A stretch of 64,000 nucleotides of DNA from Pseudarcicella hirudinis (GCF_900115665.1 NZ_FOXH01000013.1:123838-187837); one strand, 5' to 3'. Shown: positions 1 to 8,585, numbered from the stretch's first letter. The notes: generated from the letters alone by a model not told the origin. Made by a program: numbers and translations.

Positions 1-532
1 TAAAAACCGCCGCTGCCATAAAAATGATAATATTGATCAGAATGATCACATCACCTACAGTGAGAACTGTTTTACGGCTGATAAACAATGCCAGAACCTC
101 CGTGCCATCAAGCACGCAGCCTCCCCTGATGGATAATCCAATGCCTGCACCCAGAAAAAAGCCACCAAATACTGCAATTAACAGCTTGTCGGAAGTGACA
201 ATAGGAAAATGAACGAATGTCAGACAGATCGCAAGCATTCCAATGGCCAGCAGGGTTTTGAGGGCGAATGTTTTGGAAACCTGTGTAAATGCAAGCCAGA
301 TAAAAGGCAGGTTAACGATTACAATAAGAATAGGCAATTCTATTCCGGTAAGTAAACTGATTAAAAGTGAAATACCCGTTACGCCACCATCAAGGAAATC
401 ATTGGGTAAAAGGAAACCTTCTAATCCGAAACTGGCTGACAGAACACCGAGGGCTGTCAGGGCAAATTCTTTAATAATTTGAAAAAGCTTAGTTTTTTGA
501 CTGGTGGATGAGTTTAGCTTTTGTGGTATCAT
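1..532 (-). CDS. YitT family (DUF161-type) membrane protein, C-terminus beyond window
   Basis: Reading the minus strand from the ATG at 532-530 gives one open frame to the window edge, about 177 residues. After a short polar N-terminus come hydrophobic segments with the family's landmark PNDFLDGGVTGISLL near residues 44-58 and, further on, GGFFLGAGIGLSIRGG followed by the DGTEVLAL region. These are typical of YitT/DUF161 integral membrane proteins, which have about five to six transmembrane helices and a soluble C-terminal DUF2179 domain that would lie off the left edge. The function of the family is not established; a transport role is usually assumed. The start overlaps the end of the upstream lipoprotein gene by 44 bases and no later Met is available, so the overlap is probably real. 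Confidence 0.8.
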   Translation of the reverse strand, partial: MIPQKLNSSTSQKTKLFQIIKEFALTALGVLSASFGLEGFLLPNDFLDGGVTGISLLISLLTGIELPILIVIVNLPFIWLAFTQVSKTFALKTLLAIGMLAICLTFVHFPIVTSDKLLIAVFGGFFLGAGIGLSIRGGCVLDGTEVLALFISRKTVLTVGDVIILINIIIFMAAAVF

Positions 533-752
533 TATAGCAATGGATTGGGTTTTTACAGTTTCCTTTGTGTGTTAAATTCGCATATCCATGTGTGTTTTCT
601 ATTCTGAAGTACTCGCAGCCTTCTATCTGCACAATAGTATAATCAGGAGGAAGTTTACGTTTTTTATCGATAGCTTCATTGTTATTATGACTAAGCTGGT
701 CACAACTTAAAATAAATGAAGAGATAAAAAGTAAAAAGATGGCAGATCTCAT
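489..752 (-). CDS. Small predicted lipoprotein, unknown function
   Basis: This 87-residue product starts with a short hydrophobic signal (FLLFISSFILSC) ending in a lipobox Cys near residue 17, so it should be exported and lipidated. The mature part is short and polar, with three further Cys residues (in EGCEYF, KGNCKN and IHCYN) that could form disulfides. I do not recognise a family. Its 3' end overlaps the start of the YitT-type gene, so the two are probably co-transcribed and translationally coupled. No homologous domain is visible. Confidence 0.6.
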   Translation of the reverse strand: MRSAIFLLFISSFILSCDQLSHNNNEAIDKKRKLPPDYTIVQIEGCEYFRIENTHGYANLTHKGNCKNPIHCYNDTTKAKLIHQSKN

Positions 753-886
753 ATCAGGTAAATGAACAGGGCTTGTTTGTTAATATTAGATTTTTTTTGA
801 CTGAAAAACAAGCTTTATCTTTAAAAGAGGAGAGAGAGTTGTGGTTAAAAATGAGGTATTTTACAGGAAAATCACCAAAAACAAAA

Positions 887-917
887 CGGCCGGATATCCG
901 TTAAAGACATCCGGCCG
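887..917 (-). terminator. Rho-independent terminator of the alkaline phosphatase gene
   Basis: CGGCCGGAT (887-895) and ATCCGGCCG (909-917) form a perfect 9-bp GC-rich stem. On the minus strand it is followed by TTTTGTTTTTGG. It lies 19 bases after the phosphatase stop codon. Confidence 0.8.
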
Positions 918-935
918 GGGAATAAAATTTCGGAT

Positions 936-2780
936 CTATTTTCGGGTCTGACTGATTCTGAAGCATTTCAGCAGTTTTTCAAAGATGGTATTATTTTCAT
1001 AAAAACCTCTGAAAATATCAGCATTTGGCCCATAAGCAATTACCGGAACAGGAATGCCTGAATGGTCATTTGTACTGAAATTACCTTCAACTTTTCCGGT
1101 TTTAAAATCACCTTCCAGTAAAGATAAACCCCCTGTTTCATGGTCGGCAGTAACAATAACTGTGGTTTCGCCGTTTTTATCAGCAAATTCCAATGCTTTT
1201 CCAATAACTCTGTCAAAGTCCAGCATTTCATTTACTACATAATTAAGGTTATTGGCATGCCCGCCCCAATCGATTTTCGAACCTTCAAGCATCAGGAAAA
1301 AGCCGTTTGGAGATTTTCCGAGTTGATTTATGGCAGCATCGAAGGCATCTGAAAGATAAGAACCTCTGCCTTCATGTTTTGGTCTGACCTCTTCTTTGGG
1401 TACAAATACATAATTATTTGCCAGAGGATTGGCTTTTTTCAGTTCATCCAGACTGTTAAGAACGCTCCCTTTTTTAGCTAATTGGGCTAATGTTTCGGGT
1501 TTAAAAGCTTCTTTCCCTGCACCAATGGTAAGACTTACCGGGCTTTTAGGAAGATCATCTGCAATCAGCTGATACCAGTCTCTTTCGGGTTCATGAGCGT
1601 AAAAACAGGCAGGCGTTGCTCCTGTAATTTCTTCGGATACTACCAGTCCGGTTTTGATTTGCTTTTTGCCTAAAATCTCAGAAATATTCTCTATAGCTTC
1701 CTGTCTGGTATTCATACCGATATACCGGTTGTTGGTTTTCTCACCGGTAGAGAAGGCTGTAGCTCCGGCGGCAGAGTCTGTACAAAAGCTATCGGCTGAA
1801 TTAGTTTTAGAAAAGCCTATATTTTTGAAGCTCGTCCAGTTGAGTTTTCCGCCATTTGCAGTAATACCACTGTAGATTTGCGCCAGTCCCATACCATCCC
1901 CAATCAGAAAAATGACATTTTTTGATTTCTTTGCAATGCCATCCGTGTGATAATCAGGAAGATATGGAATATGTTGCTGAATAGGTTTTCCGGTATAATT
2001 TTCCAGCGTTTTGAAAAGTGAAGCAAGGTCTGATAACTGATCAGTTCCTATATAATCAACGCCGAATTTAATCATTGCCATATAAGCAGTTCTTGAATTA
2101 GGGACACCCCAAAAGCGGATCTCTTTCCCGATTGTATGAACAGAGTCAACAAAAGCTTTGATTTTACTGTATTGAGGAGCTGTTATCAGACCTTTCCCAT
2201 TCCATCTGGTAAAAGTTGAGATACTTGTACTGATTAATGCTACCCTCCTGAAACTCTCCGGAGAATAGTTTTGTCCCGGCCTTCCGTCAAAAAAGAATAT
2301 GGAATCAAACTGGTTAAACTCGGAATATTTAGGCATGTCCCCGCTAATGATAATTTGTACGGCATCAGGGTTGTTTTGCAGGTCGAAATATTTCCGGTAA
2401 GGTTTCAGAATCTCTTCCAGTTTTTTTAAGGCATTCAGGCCATCTTCTTTAATATCTATCAGTAATTGTAAACGCTGCCCGTTTTTATAAGGCTTGCCTT
2501 CATTCAGGTTGATCTGATTAATGAGTGGTTCGATGTATAACCTTGAAAGAGTTCTTTCCGGTTTGATGGAATATTTTTCATGGGCTACCACTAAGTCGTT
2601 TCCCTGAAGGAAAACATCGGCTTCAATCATTCCGTAACCTAATGCATATGCCTCATAGAAGGGCAAAGCATGAAGGTAATCATTGTGCGCATGTGCATTT
2701 TTCATTGAGTAAGATGCGGGTTGCGCAAAGGCAATAAATCCTGAGCAGAGACAGGAGAGGAGGAAAAATAGTTTTTTCAT
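936..2780 (-). CDS. Secreted PLC-like phosphodiesterase / alkaline phosphatase fusion protein
   Basis: A signal peptide (MKKLFFLLSCLCSGFIAFA) is followed by two enzyme-like halves. Residues about 25-260 resemble the PLC-like/GDPD TIM barrel (HAHNDY near the mature N-terminus, EADVFL, LLIDIKEDG, GVDYIGTDQL). Residues about 280-600 are a PhoA-type alkaline phosphatase with the metal and nucleophile motifs VIFLIGDGMG, the DSAAGATAFSTG nucleophile block, WGGHANN and VTADHETGG. The product is about 614 residues, longer than a stand-alone alkaline phosphatase, and the extra length is the first domain. It is probably periplasmic and releases phosphate from phosphodiesters and monoesters. The ATG at 2780 is preferred over an upstream TTG at 2795 because the signal peptide begins there. 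The gene is monocistronic, with its own terminator. Confidence 0.85.
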   Translation of the reverse strand: MKKLFFLLSCLCSGFIAFAQPASYSMKNAHAHNDYLHALPFYEAYALGYGMIEADVFLQGNDLVVAHEKYSIKPERTLSRLYIEPLINQINLNEGKPYKNGQRLQLLIDIKEDGLNALKKLEEILKPYRKYFDLQNNPDAVQIIISGDMPKYSEFNQFDSIFFFDGRPGQNYSPESFRRVALISTSISTFTRWNGKGLITAPQYSKIKAFVDSVHTIGKEIRFWGVPNSRTAYMAMIKFGVDYIGTDQLSDLASLFKTLENYTGKPIQQHIPYLPDYHTDGIAKKSKNVIFLIGDGMGLAQIYSGITANGGKLNWTSFKNIGFSKTNSADSFCTDSAAGATAFSTGEKTNNRYIGMNTRQEAIENISEILGKKQIKTGLVVSEEITGATPACFYAHEPERDWYQLIADDLPKSPVSLTIGAGKEAFKPETLAQLAKKGSVLNSLDELKKANPLANNYVFVPKEEVRPKHEGRGSYLSDAFDAAINQLGKSPNGFFLMLEGSKIDWGGHANNLNYVVNEMLDFDRVIGKALEFADKNGETTVIVTADHETGGLSLLEGDFKTGKVEGNFSTNDHSGIPVPVIAYGPNADIFRGFYENNTIFEKLLKCFRISQTRK

Positions 2781-3297
2781 AAAATTTTGCTGCAATCAGC
2801 CTAAACCGAAAAGGTTTTCCTTTCCGAAGGCTATTTTTAGATAAATTGGAATTTTTGTACTGTATTTATAACTATATTATTCTTAAAAATATCCGGATGT
2901 ATTAAGTGCAGAGACATCTGGATTTTAGGTGTAAAGTTGTGCAAATATATCCGGTGATTTAATTAAAGTTGTCAGGTTTTGGTGCTTATATAAGATGATT
3001 CCGATATGAAAATGCTGCAATTATCTGAATAATATACCCTGATCGGGCATATTATGACCTAAATGAGTTAAAAATGAAGTCCTTTTCTGGCATGGAAATT
3101 CATTTTTTCTATTATTTTTATACGGAATTGAACAAGAGATGTCGCCAGAAGCAGGAAATATCTTAATATTTCACAAAGTCTGAATTCAAAATCAGGAAAT
3201 AGGTTTTCGGAATTTCAAAGGTAATCAGGTAAATGTACCCCGATGTTAACGAAGGGTTAATTTTTAATAAAAGGGGGCAAGTAATTATTCACATCTT
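2781..3297. other. Intergenic region between divergent genes
   Basis: This 517-base gap separates the divergent phosphatase (-) and lysoplasmalogenase (+) genes and must hold both promoters. It is AT-rich and I found no ORF or RNA gene. The only clear structure is an imperfect 23-base palindrome at 3031-3053 centred on GATC (AATATACCC...GGGCATATT). Confidence 0.6.
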
Positions 3298-4029
3298 ATG
3301 AAGCATATCATCCGAACACTAAGGCTGTTTCTAAGGAAACCGAGGTACTTTGTATACTTCAACTGGATTTTTGGTATTGCTGCGTTGCTGGAATTGCTTA
3401 TTAATTTGTCTTCGGATTACTGGCAGACTTTCAGACTGGTTACCAAACCTTCAATACTTATTATTTTGTCGATTTATTTCTGGTATCAGACACCGGTTAA
3501 AACAACCCAGACCAGGCTTTTTCAGGCAGCGCTTTTTTTTGCCCTGGCCGGAGATTTTCTTTTATTATTTACCGAGACTAATTCTGTGTTTTTTCAAATG
3601 GGAATAGGTGCTTTTCTGGTTACACAGGTTTTGTATGCTGTTGTATTCAGTAAAGATCTTCCACCTAACAGAAGGACTTTCATCCGGAGGAATTTATGGA
3701 TTACACTTATTTTCCTGGCATATCAGGTTGTGCTGATAGGACTTATTTTTGATCGTTTGGGGGAATTGTTTATTCCGGTTATTGTATATTCTTCAGCAAT
3801 CCTGATTATGGTACTTTCAGCAATCAACAGATTTGGGCATGTATCATCTTCAAGTTTCAAATGGGTTGCTGCCGGAGCGATCCTTTTTATGATTTCTGAT
3901 AGTCTGCTGGCAATACAGAAGTTTTATCAGGCCTTTCCTCTGGCAAGCTTTTGGGTAATGCTTACTTATATTTCAGCTCAATACCTGATTGTGATAGGGT
4001 GGCTAAAAAACAAAGAGACAGCCTTGTGA
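3298..4029 (+). CDS. Lysoplasmalogenase family (YhhN/TMEM86-like) membrane protein
   Basis: A 243-residue protein with about eight hydrophobic segments. The family signature is visible: TKPSILIILSIYFW near residues 50-63, LAGDFLLLF near 84-92, and a second acidic motif FMISDSLLAIQKF near 199-211. These match YhhN/TMEM86 proteins, whose characterised members hydrolyse the vinyl-ether bond of lysoplasmalogens at the membrane; the bacterial substrate is uncertain. The gene is monocistronic. Its stop codon sits in the loop of a terminator hairpin shared with the convergent ferritin gene. Confidence 0.75.
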   Translation: MKHIIRTLRLFLRKPRYFVYFNWIFGIAALLELLINLSSDYWQTFRLVTKPSILIILSIYFWYQTPVKTTQTRLFQAALFFALAGDFLLLFTETNSVFFQMGIGAFLVTQVLYAVVFSKDLPPNRRTFIRRNLWITLIFLAYQVVLIGLIFDRLGELFIPVIVYSSAILIMVLSAINRFGHVSSSSFKWVAAGAILFMISDSLLAIQKFYQAFPLASFWVMLTYISAQYLIVIGWLKNKETAL

Positions 4030-4045
4030 GCTGTCTCTTTGTTTT
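4007..4045. terminator. Bidirectional terminator between convergent genes
   Basis: A perfect 16-bp stem, AAAACAAAGAGACAGC (4007-4022) with its complement at 4030-4045, encloses a 7-base loop that contains the TGA stop of the lysoplasmalogenase gene (4027-4029). A and T runs at the two ends let it act in both directions, for this gene and for the ferritin gene ending at 4061. Confidence 0.85.
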
Positions 4046-4060
4046 ACAGAAAATATGTTA

Positions 4061-4579
4061 TTATTCACCGATTTTGGCAATTTCCTTATCTAAAGTAAAT
4101 TTACCAGCAGCAGATTCGTCAATCAATTCAAACAATTCCAGCGCACGGCGGGCGTTGCGTTCTTCTTCTCTCTGTTCTTTTACGAACCACATCATAAATT
4201 CTTCCGTTGCGTAATCATTAACTTCGCGGCATTTTGCTACGATTTTATTAATAGCATTTGTTACAGCGATTTCATTTTGAAGAGCCAGTTCGAAAACATT
4301 TTTAAAAGAAACAAAATCCTGCTGAACATCACCGATAGTAGGAGTGAGGGCTGTTCCGCCAACTTCAGTAATATATTTGAATATTTTCAAAAAATGTTCA
4401 CGTTCTTCTTCAGCTTGTTTATACAGATATTCAGCCGTTTTTTCATAACCACTGCGATCTAACCAGGAAGCCATTGCCAGGTATTTTTGAGAGGCTTCCG
4501 CTTCCATTTTTGCCTGAGCATTTAAAACAATTTCAATCTCTTCTTTAAGAGATGTGCGGAGGCGTACTAAATCTTTCAT
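4061..4579 (-). CDS. Non-haem ferritin
   Basis: A 172-residue all-helical protein with the ferritin ferroxidase pattern: MEAEASQKYLAMASW (helix A Glu), then YKQAEEEREHFLKIFKYI (helix B, ExxxEREH), and EQREEERNARRALELF (helix D). Length and motifs fit bacterial FtnA-like ferritin, which oxidises Fe(II) and stores it as a mineral in a 24-subunit cytosolic cage. It lies beside the iron-uptake island, which makes sense for storage, but no Fur-like operator of the type seen to its right is evident upstream of it. Confidence 0.88.
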   Translation of the reverse strand: MKDLVRLRTSLKEEIEIVLNAQAKMEAEASQKYLAMASWLDRSGYEKTAEYLYKQAEEEREHFLKIFKYITEVGGTALTPTIGDVQQDFVSFKNVFELALQNEIAVTNAINKIVAKCREVNDYATEEFMMWFVKEQREEERNARRALELFELIDESAAGKFTLDKEIAKIGE

Positions 4580-4812
4580 ATTGTGATAAAGTTTATGAGC
4601 AATTTCTTTTATGCAATACTACTACGAAAAAGTACAAATTGTTTCGGGTATTCCGAAAAAGTGAAGAAATTTGGAATTAGTCTAAAATCCGGGGAATAAA
4701 AAGCCTGTCAAAATCCGGATATTTTGACTGATTGTATATCCGGAGGGCCGGAAAATGGGAGGTGATTTAAATTAAGTAATTGATTTAGAGTGTAATATAA
4801 ATAGAAAAAAGC

Positions 4813-5169
4813 TTATTGAATAACCAGTTCAACCTCACCGAGAACTTCATGTAACATAGAATTCATATCAATTGAAAACTTAGTTCCATCCAGTAAATCT
4901 CTGAGCTGCACAATTTCACAAAGGGTTAGTTTGTGAGAAAAATTATGACGCGGATCTTCAACCAACTCATAATCGTAATCATCCGAAAGATTAAAAATCA
5001 TTTCATGGATATTGACCCGATTTACTTTTCTGCGAAAGGCAAAGAAATCCTGAACTTTAAATGCTGTTAATGTCTCTCCAAACTTAAGGAATATCCTGTG
5101 TGTTAAGTCACATTGCCAGGTAGTACCCTTTGAGTTTTGATAAAGTTCTGAAAGACTATTATGTAACAT
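4813..5169 (-). CDS. Conserved-looking small cytosolic protein of unknown function, divergent from irpA-type gene
   Basis: A 118-residue soluble protein without signal peptide or membrane segment. It begins with a Cys/His stretch (WQCDLTHRIFLKFG) and has an acidic centre (NLSDDYDYELVEDPRHNFSHK). I do not recognise the family. It is transcribed divergently from the first imelysin gene, and the 185-base gap holds two copies of the putative Fur operator, so it is likely iron-regulated. A small regulator or metal-handling protein is possible, but this is inference from position. Confidence 0.6.
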   Translation of the reverse strand: MLHNSLSELYQNSKGTTWQCDLTHRIFLKFGETLTAFKVQDFFAFRRKVNRVNIHEMIFNLSDDYDYELVEDPRHNFSHKLTLCEIVQLRDLLDGTKFSIDMNSMLHEVLGEVELVIQ

Positions 5170-5257
5170 TGATTTAAATATTGTTAATAAGCTACTAAAG
5201 TTGACTTTTAATGATGGGGTAAAGTTATAGACAGAAAATGTTATTTCAAAGCTTTAT

Positions 5258-5272
5258 TTGAAATAAGTCTAA
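5258..5272. promoter_or_regulatory. Putative Fur-type operator, site 1 upstream of imelysin 1
   Basis: TTGAAATAAGTCTAA fits the 15-base, 7-1-7 pattern TTnnAnTnAGTCTAA that recurs in front of the iron genes in this window. It lies 33 bases (about three helical turns) from site 2. Confidence 0.55.
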
Positions 5273-5290
5273 ATAAATGTTGTGTGTTAT

Positions 5291-5305
5291 TTAGATTTAG
5301 TCTAA
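5291..5305. promoter_or_regulatory. Putative Fur-type operator, site 2, overlapping a promoter
   Basis: TTAGATTTAGTCTAA is a palindrome with perfect 5-base outer arms (TTAGA/TCTAA). It overlaps TAATTTTG at 5303-5310, a match to the Bacteroidota -7 element TAnnTTTG, so a bound repressor would block the promoter of the imelysin gene starting at 5355. Confidence 0.6.
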
Positions 5306-5354
5306 TTTTGACCTGTACTTGTACTTCCGTAAACATTTACAGACTCTATCAGAA

Positions 5355-6527
5355 ATGAAAAAAATACTATTCTCTGCGCTTGCCATTTGTGCTGCAATGA
5401 CTGCTTGTGATAAAAAAGCAGATGAGCCAACTCCTATTACAGATTCAGCAGTAGTTCAGAATTATGCATTGATTGTAAGTGAATCATATCAGGACGCGAT
5501 CAAAGGTGTAACTAATCTGAAGACTCAGATTGATGCCTTTGTGAAAAACCCCACTGCGGCCGGACTTGAAGCTTGTAAAAAAGCATGGATTGATTCAAGA
5601 CCTGCTTATCTTCAGACAGAAGCTTACCGGTTTTATGGCGGACCAATTGACGATTCGAATGAATATGAAGGTTTGATTAATTCCTGGCCATTGGATGAAA
5701 GCACCATCGACTATGTTCAGGGAGATGCGAATGCAGGATTAATTAATGACCCGGTTCAATTTCCGACAATTTCCAAACAGGTACTGCAGGATGATAATGG
5801 AAAAGGCGGAGAAACAGATGTGAAAGTTGGATACCATGCGATAGAATTTTTATTATGGGGTCAGGATTTTTATGCTGACAGCCCTGGAAAACGCCCTTAC
5901 ACTGATTATGTAACAGGTACAGGCGGAACGGCAAAAAATCAGGCCAGAAGAGCTCAGTATTTACAGGTTGTAACTGATTTACTGATTGAAGATTTGACGG
6001 CTGTTGCTGTACAGTGGGTTCCCAATAAAGGTACTTACTGGACAGATTTTACTAAAAAAGGAAATGAGTCAAAAGCTATTCTGAATATGTTTACCGGAAT
6101 GGGAAAACTCTCAAAAGGAGAACTTTCGGGAGAACGTATGGCTGTTGCTCTGGCTAGTCAGGATCAGGAAGATGAGCATTCCTGTTTTTCAGATAATACA
6201 ACCAATGATATAATTTATGATGATCTGGGTGTGTATAATGTATATATAGGCAGGTATGTAAAATCTGACGGAACCGTAATTGATGGTCCGGGTTTGGATG
6301 ATCTGGTAAAAGCAAAAGATGTGAAAGCGAATTCGGATCAGATTGCCTTATTTGAAGCTTCAATTCTGGCTTCCAAAGCAATCCCTGCTCCGTTTGACCA
6401 GGCTATTATTAAATCTAAGGATAAAGTGCAGGCTGCTATTAAGGCCATTCGTGCACAGGCAGATCAGTTGCCGGTTGTTGCAAAAGCCATTGGAATTAGC
6501 CTGGTTGTTCCTGAAACCAACAAATAA
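5355..6527 (+). CDS. Imelysin family iron-regulated lipoprotein (IrpA/COG3487 type)
   Basis: The ATG at 5355 starts a lipoprotein signal (MKKILFSALAICAAMTAC), so an in-frame upstream start at 5319 is rejected. The mature protein of about 370 residues is mainly helical and carries the imelysin signature GYHAIEFLLWGQD at about 159-171 (GxHxxE; His161 and Glu164 are the expected metal ligands), then EDLTAVAVQW and a second helical repeat. Members of this family (peptidase M75, EfeO/IrpA relatives) bind metal in the periplasm and are induced by iron shortage. Two putative Fur operators lie directly upstream and a terminator directly downstream. The next gene is the di-haem oxidoreductase, the usual neighbour of COG3487. 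Confidence 0.85.
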   Translation: MKKILFSALAICAAMTACDKKADEPTPITDSAVVQNYALIVSESYQDAIKGVTNLKTQIDAFVKNPTAAGLEACKKAWIDSRPAYLQTEAYRFYGGPIDDSNEYEGLINSWPLDESTIDYVQGDANAGLINDPVQFPTISKQVLQDDNGKGGETDVKVGYHAIEFLLWGQDFYADSPGKRPYTDYVTGTGGTAKNQARRAQYLQVVTDLLIEDLTAVAVQWVPNKGTYWTDFTKKGNESKAILNMFTGMGKLSKGELSGERMAVALASQDQEDEHSCFSDNTTNDIIYDDLGVYNVYIGRYVKSDGTVIDGPGLDDLVKAKDVKANSDQIALFEASILASKAIPAPFDQAIIKSKDKVQAAIKAIRAQADQLPVVAKAIGISLVVPETNK

Positions 6528-6551
6528 TAGTCTTTTGATTTATTAAGATAT

Positions 6552-6583
6552 AAATAGCGTGACCCTCTCCGGTTACGCTATTT
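6552..6583 (+). terminator. Rho-independent terminator after imelysin 1
   Basis: AAATAGCGTGACC (6552-6564) pairs with GGTTACGCTATTT (6571-6583), a 13-bp stem with one G-T wobble and a 6-base loop, followed by T-rich sequence. It lies 25 bases after the stop codon. Confidence 0.75.
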
Positions 6584-6596
6584 TAAGGTTTATTTT

Positions 6597-6611
6597 AATT
6601 ATTTAGTCTAA
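6597..6611. promoter_or_regulatory. Putative Fur-type operator upstream of the di-haem oxidoreductase
   Basis: AATTATTTAGTCTAA matches the right half of the recurring operator exactly (TTTAGTCTAA); the left half is weak. It lies 36 bases before the oxidoreductase start. Confidence 0.45.
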
Positions 6612-6647
6612 ACAAGTGCCTAACATTAAACAGGGTATTTGATCTTT

Positions 6648-8069
6648 ATGAAAAAAAAGAGTCTTCTTTTAATATTATTGACATTAGTGATGGTAGAAGT
6701 ACTATCCTGTAAAAATAATGCTGATCCTGTAAATCCCGTTGTTGAACCTGTCGCAGAAACCGACGAAGAGTTTTCCGGAGGAAAAGAGGGGACTATTTTT
6801 GATGATACATTTAATGCTTTCGGAAACTCATTGCCCAGCCTCACATCTGATGAGATTGACAGATTTGTTATAGGTAATTCTTTTAACAGAAATGCCTGGG
6901 TTGCAGCACCTTCTTCCACGACAGCGAGAGACGGCTTAGGCCCGTTGTTCAATGCTACCGCTTGTGCAAATTGTCATTCACTGGATGGGAAAAGTAACCC
7001 CTTTGATACAGAGACCAAGCCCTCAAGTGCTCTTTTATTCCGTTTGTCTGTTCCGGGGCAGGGTGCTCACGGAGAGCCTGCAGATGATCCGAATTACGGA
7101 GGACAATTTAACCAAAGGGCCATAAATCAGGCTGAATTTGAAGGAGAAGTTGAAGTAAGTTTTTCAGAAATAAAAGGAACTTACCCGGATGGAACAGCCT
7201 ATAGCTTGAGAAAACCTGTTTATTCCTTCAAAAATCTTAATTACGGAGCAATGAATGGCACACTCATTTCTCCGAGAACAGCTCCGCCGATGATCGGCAT
7301 GGGACTTTTTGATGCAGTAACAGAGCAGACAATACTTGCCCATGCGGATCCTGATGATGCCAATAATGACGGAATTTCAGGAAAACCGAATTATGTCTGG
7401 GATGTAAAAAATCAGAAAAAAGTAATCGGGAAATTAGGTTGGAAAGCAAATCAACCGGGTTCTGAACAGCAAACCGCCGCTGCATTTAACGGCGATCTGG
7501 GCATAACGTCAAACCTATTTCCTAAAGAAAATCTTACAGAAGAACAATTCAGAAGATATGGAAGTCTTCCGAATGGCGGAAATCCGGAAGTAGAAGAGAC
7601 AATCCTTCAGAATGTCGTTTTTTATATCAGAAGTCTGGCAGTGCCTGCCCGCAGAAACTGGAAAGACAAAGAAATACTTGCGGGAAAACAGTTATTTGAA
7701 AAGGCTAATTGTTCCGGATGCCATTTACCTAAAATGGAGACAGGAAATTATGATTCCCCAAAGTATGTATCAAAGCAGGTAATTCGCCCTTATACCGATT
7801 TACTTCTGCATGATATGGGAGATGGTTTAGCTGATAACCGTCCTGATTTTGATGCCAATGGTAAAGAGTGGAGAACTTCACCTTTATGGGGGCTGGGCCT
7901 TCAGGTGATTGTTAGTAAACATACATTTATGCTGCATGACGGAAGAGCCAGAAATGTGGAGGAGGCCATTCTATGGCATGGGGGAGAAGCCGAACAATCA
8001 AAGCAGGCCTTTATGAAATACACCAAAGATGAGAGAGCCGGGCTCCTTAAATTTATAGACTCTTTATAA
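6648..8069 (+). CDS. Di-haem oxidoreductase lipoprotein (DUF1111/COG3488 type)
   Basis: The ATG at 6648 begins a lipoprotein signal (LSCKN, Cys21); an upstream TTG at 6639 is less likely. Two c-type haem sites are visible, ACANCH at 106-110 and NCSGCH at about 355-359, with LLLHDMGDGLAD and FMLHDGRARNVEEAILWHGGEA further on, which are typical of the DHOR/DUF1111 family (related to MauG and cytochrome c peroxidases). It should be a periplasmic electron-transfer protein anchored by lipid. In many bacteria this family (COG3488) sits beside COG3487 and COG3489 imelysins, as here. It may oxidise or reduce the metal or ligand handled by the imelysins, but its substrate is unknown. The Fur-type regulator gene starts 4 bases after its stop. 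Confidence 0.85.
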   Translation: MKKKSLLLILLTLVMVEVLSCKNNADPVNPVVEPVAETDEEFSGGKEGTIFDDTFNAFGNSLPSLTSDEIDRFVIGNSFNRNAWVAAPSSTTARDGLGPLFNATACANCHSLDGKSNPFDTETKPSSALLFRLSVPGQGAHGEPADDPNYGGQFNQRAINQAEFEGEVEVSFSEIKGTYPDGTAYSLRKPVYSFKNLNYGAMNGTLISPRTAPPMIGMGLFDAVTEQTILAHADPDDANNDGISGKPNYVWDVKNQKKVIGKLGWKANQPGSEQQTAAAFNGDLGITSNLFPKENLTEEQFRRYGSLPNGGNPEVEETILQNVVFYIRSLAVPARRNWKDKEILAGKQLFEKANCSGCHLPKMETGNYDSPKYVSKQVIRPYTDLLLHDMGDGLADNRPDFDANGKEWRTSPLWGLGLQVIVSKHTFMLHDGRARNVEEAILWHGGEAEQSKQAFMKYTKDERAGLLKFIDSL

Positions 8070-8073
8070 AATT

Positions 8074-8574
8074 ATGACTCCTAATACTTTTGCTTTAATC
8101 AAAGCAACGCTAAATGAATACCTGGCAAAAAAAGGCTTGCGCAGGACAGAAGAGCGTTATGCTATCTTAAAAGAAATTTACTCAAGAGAAGATCATTTTG
8201 AGGCAGAAGAGCTATATCTGGCCATGAAGGTCAAAAATTTTATAGTAAGCAGAGCCACCGTTTATAATACACTTGACCTGCTGGTAGATTGTGATCTCGT
8301 GATTAAACATCAGTTTGGGAATAAAATTTCATCAAGATATGAAAAGGCATTCGAAAGGAGACAGCACGATCACCTCGTTTGTACGGATTGTCAGAGGGTT
8401 TCAGAGTTTTGTGATCCCAGATTAATGAATATTCAGAAAATGGTCGGAGAATTGATGGAAGCAGATATACACCACCATTCGCTGACATTTTATGCATCAT
8501 GCCTTAAAAAAAATTGTGAGCACCGGAAAAATGCCCCGGAAACATCCTCAGAAAGCAATCGCAAATCTAATTAA
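8074..8574 (+). CDS. Fur family metal-responsive transcriptional repressor
   Basis: This 166-residue protein has a winged-helix DNA-binding domain (LRRTEERYAILKEIY; recognition helix around VSRATVYNTLDLL, near residues 52-64) and a C-terminal dimerisation and metal domain with QHDHLVCTDC and HHHSLTFYASCLKKNC, which supply two CxxC-like structural zinc pairs and the regulatory His cluster. This matches Fur/Zur/PerR proteins. The gene lies 4 bases behind the di-haem oxidoreductase and in the middle of iron genes, so ferric uptake regulation is the best guess; Zur or PerR cannot be excluded. The operator before the oxidoreductase would make it autoregulated. Confidence 0.85.
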   Translation: MTPNTFALIKATLNEYLAKKGLRRTEERYAILKEIYSREDHFEAEELYLAMKVKNFIVSRATVYNTLDLLVDCDLVIKHQFGNKISSRYEKAFERRQHDHLVCTDCQRVSEFCDPRLMNIQKMVGELMEADIHHHSLTFYASCLKKNCEHRKNAPETSSESNRKSN

Positions 8575-8585
8575 GAATCAAATAT

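Noticed and set aside
1..482. Plus-strand frames at 24-212 and 243-482
   Set aside because: They are shadows of the minus-strand YitT-type gene, which reads through the same DNA with clear family motifs.
3533..3540. T8 run in the lysoplasmalogenase gene as a phase-variation tract
   Set aside because: T runs are common in AT-rich codons for Phe and the protein is not surface variable.
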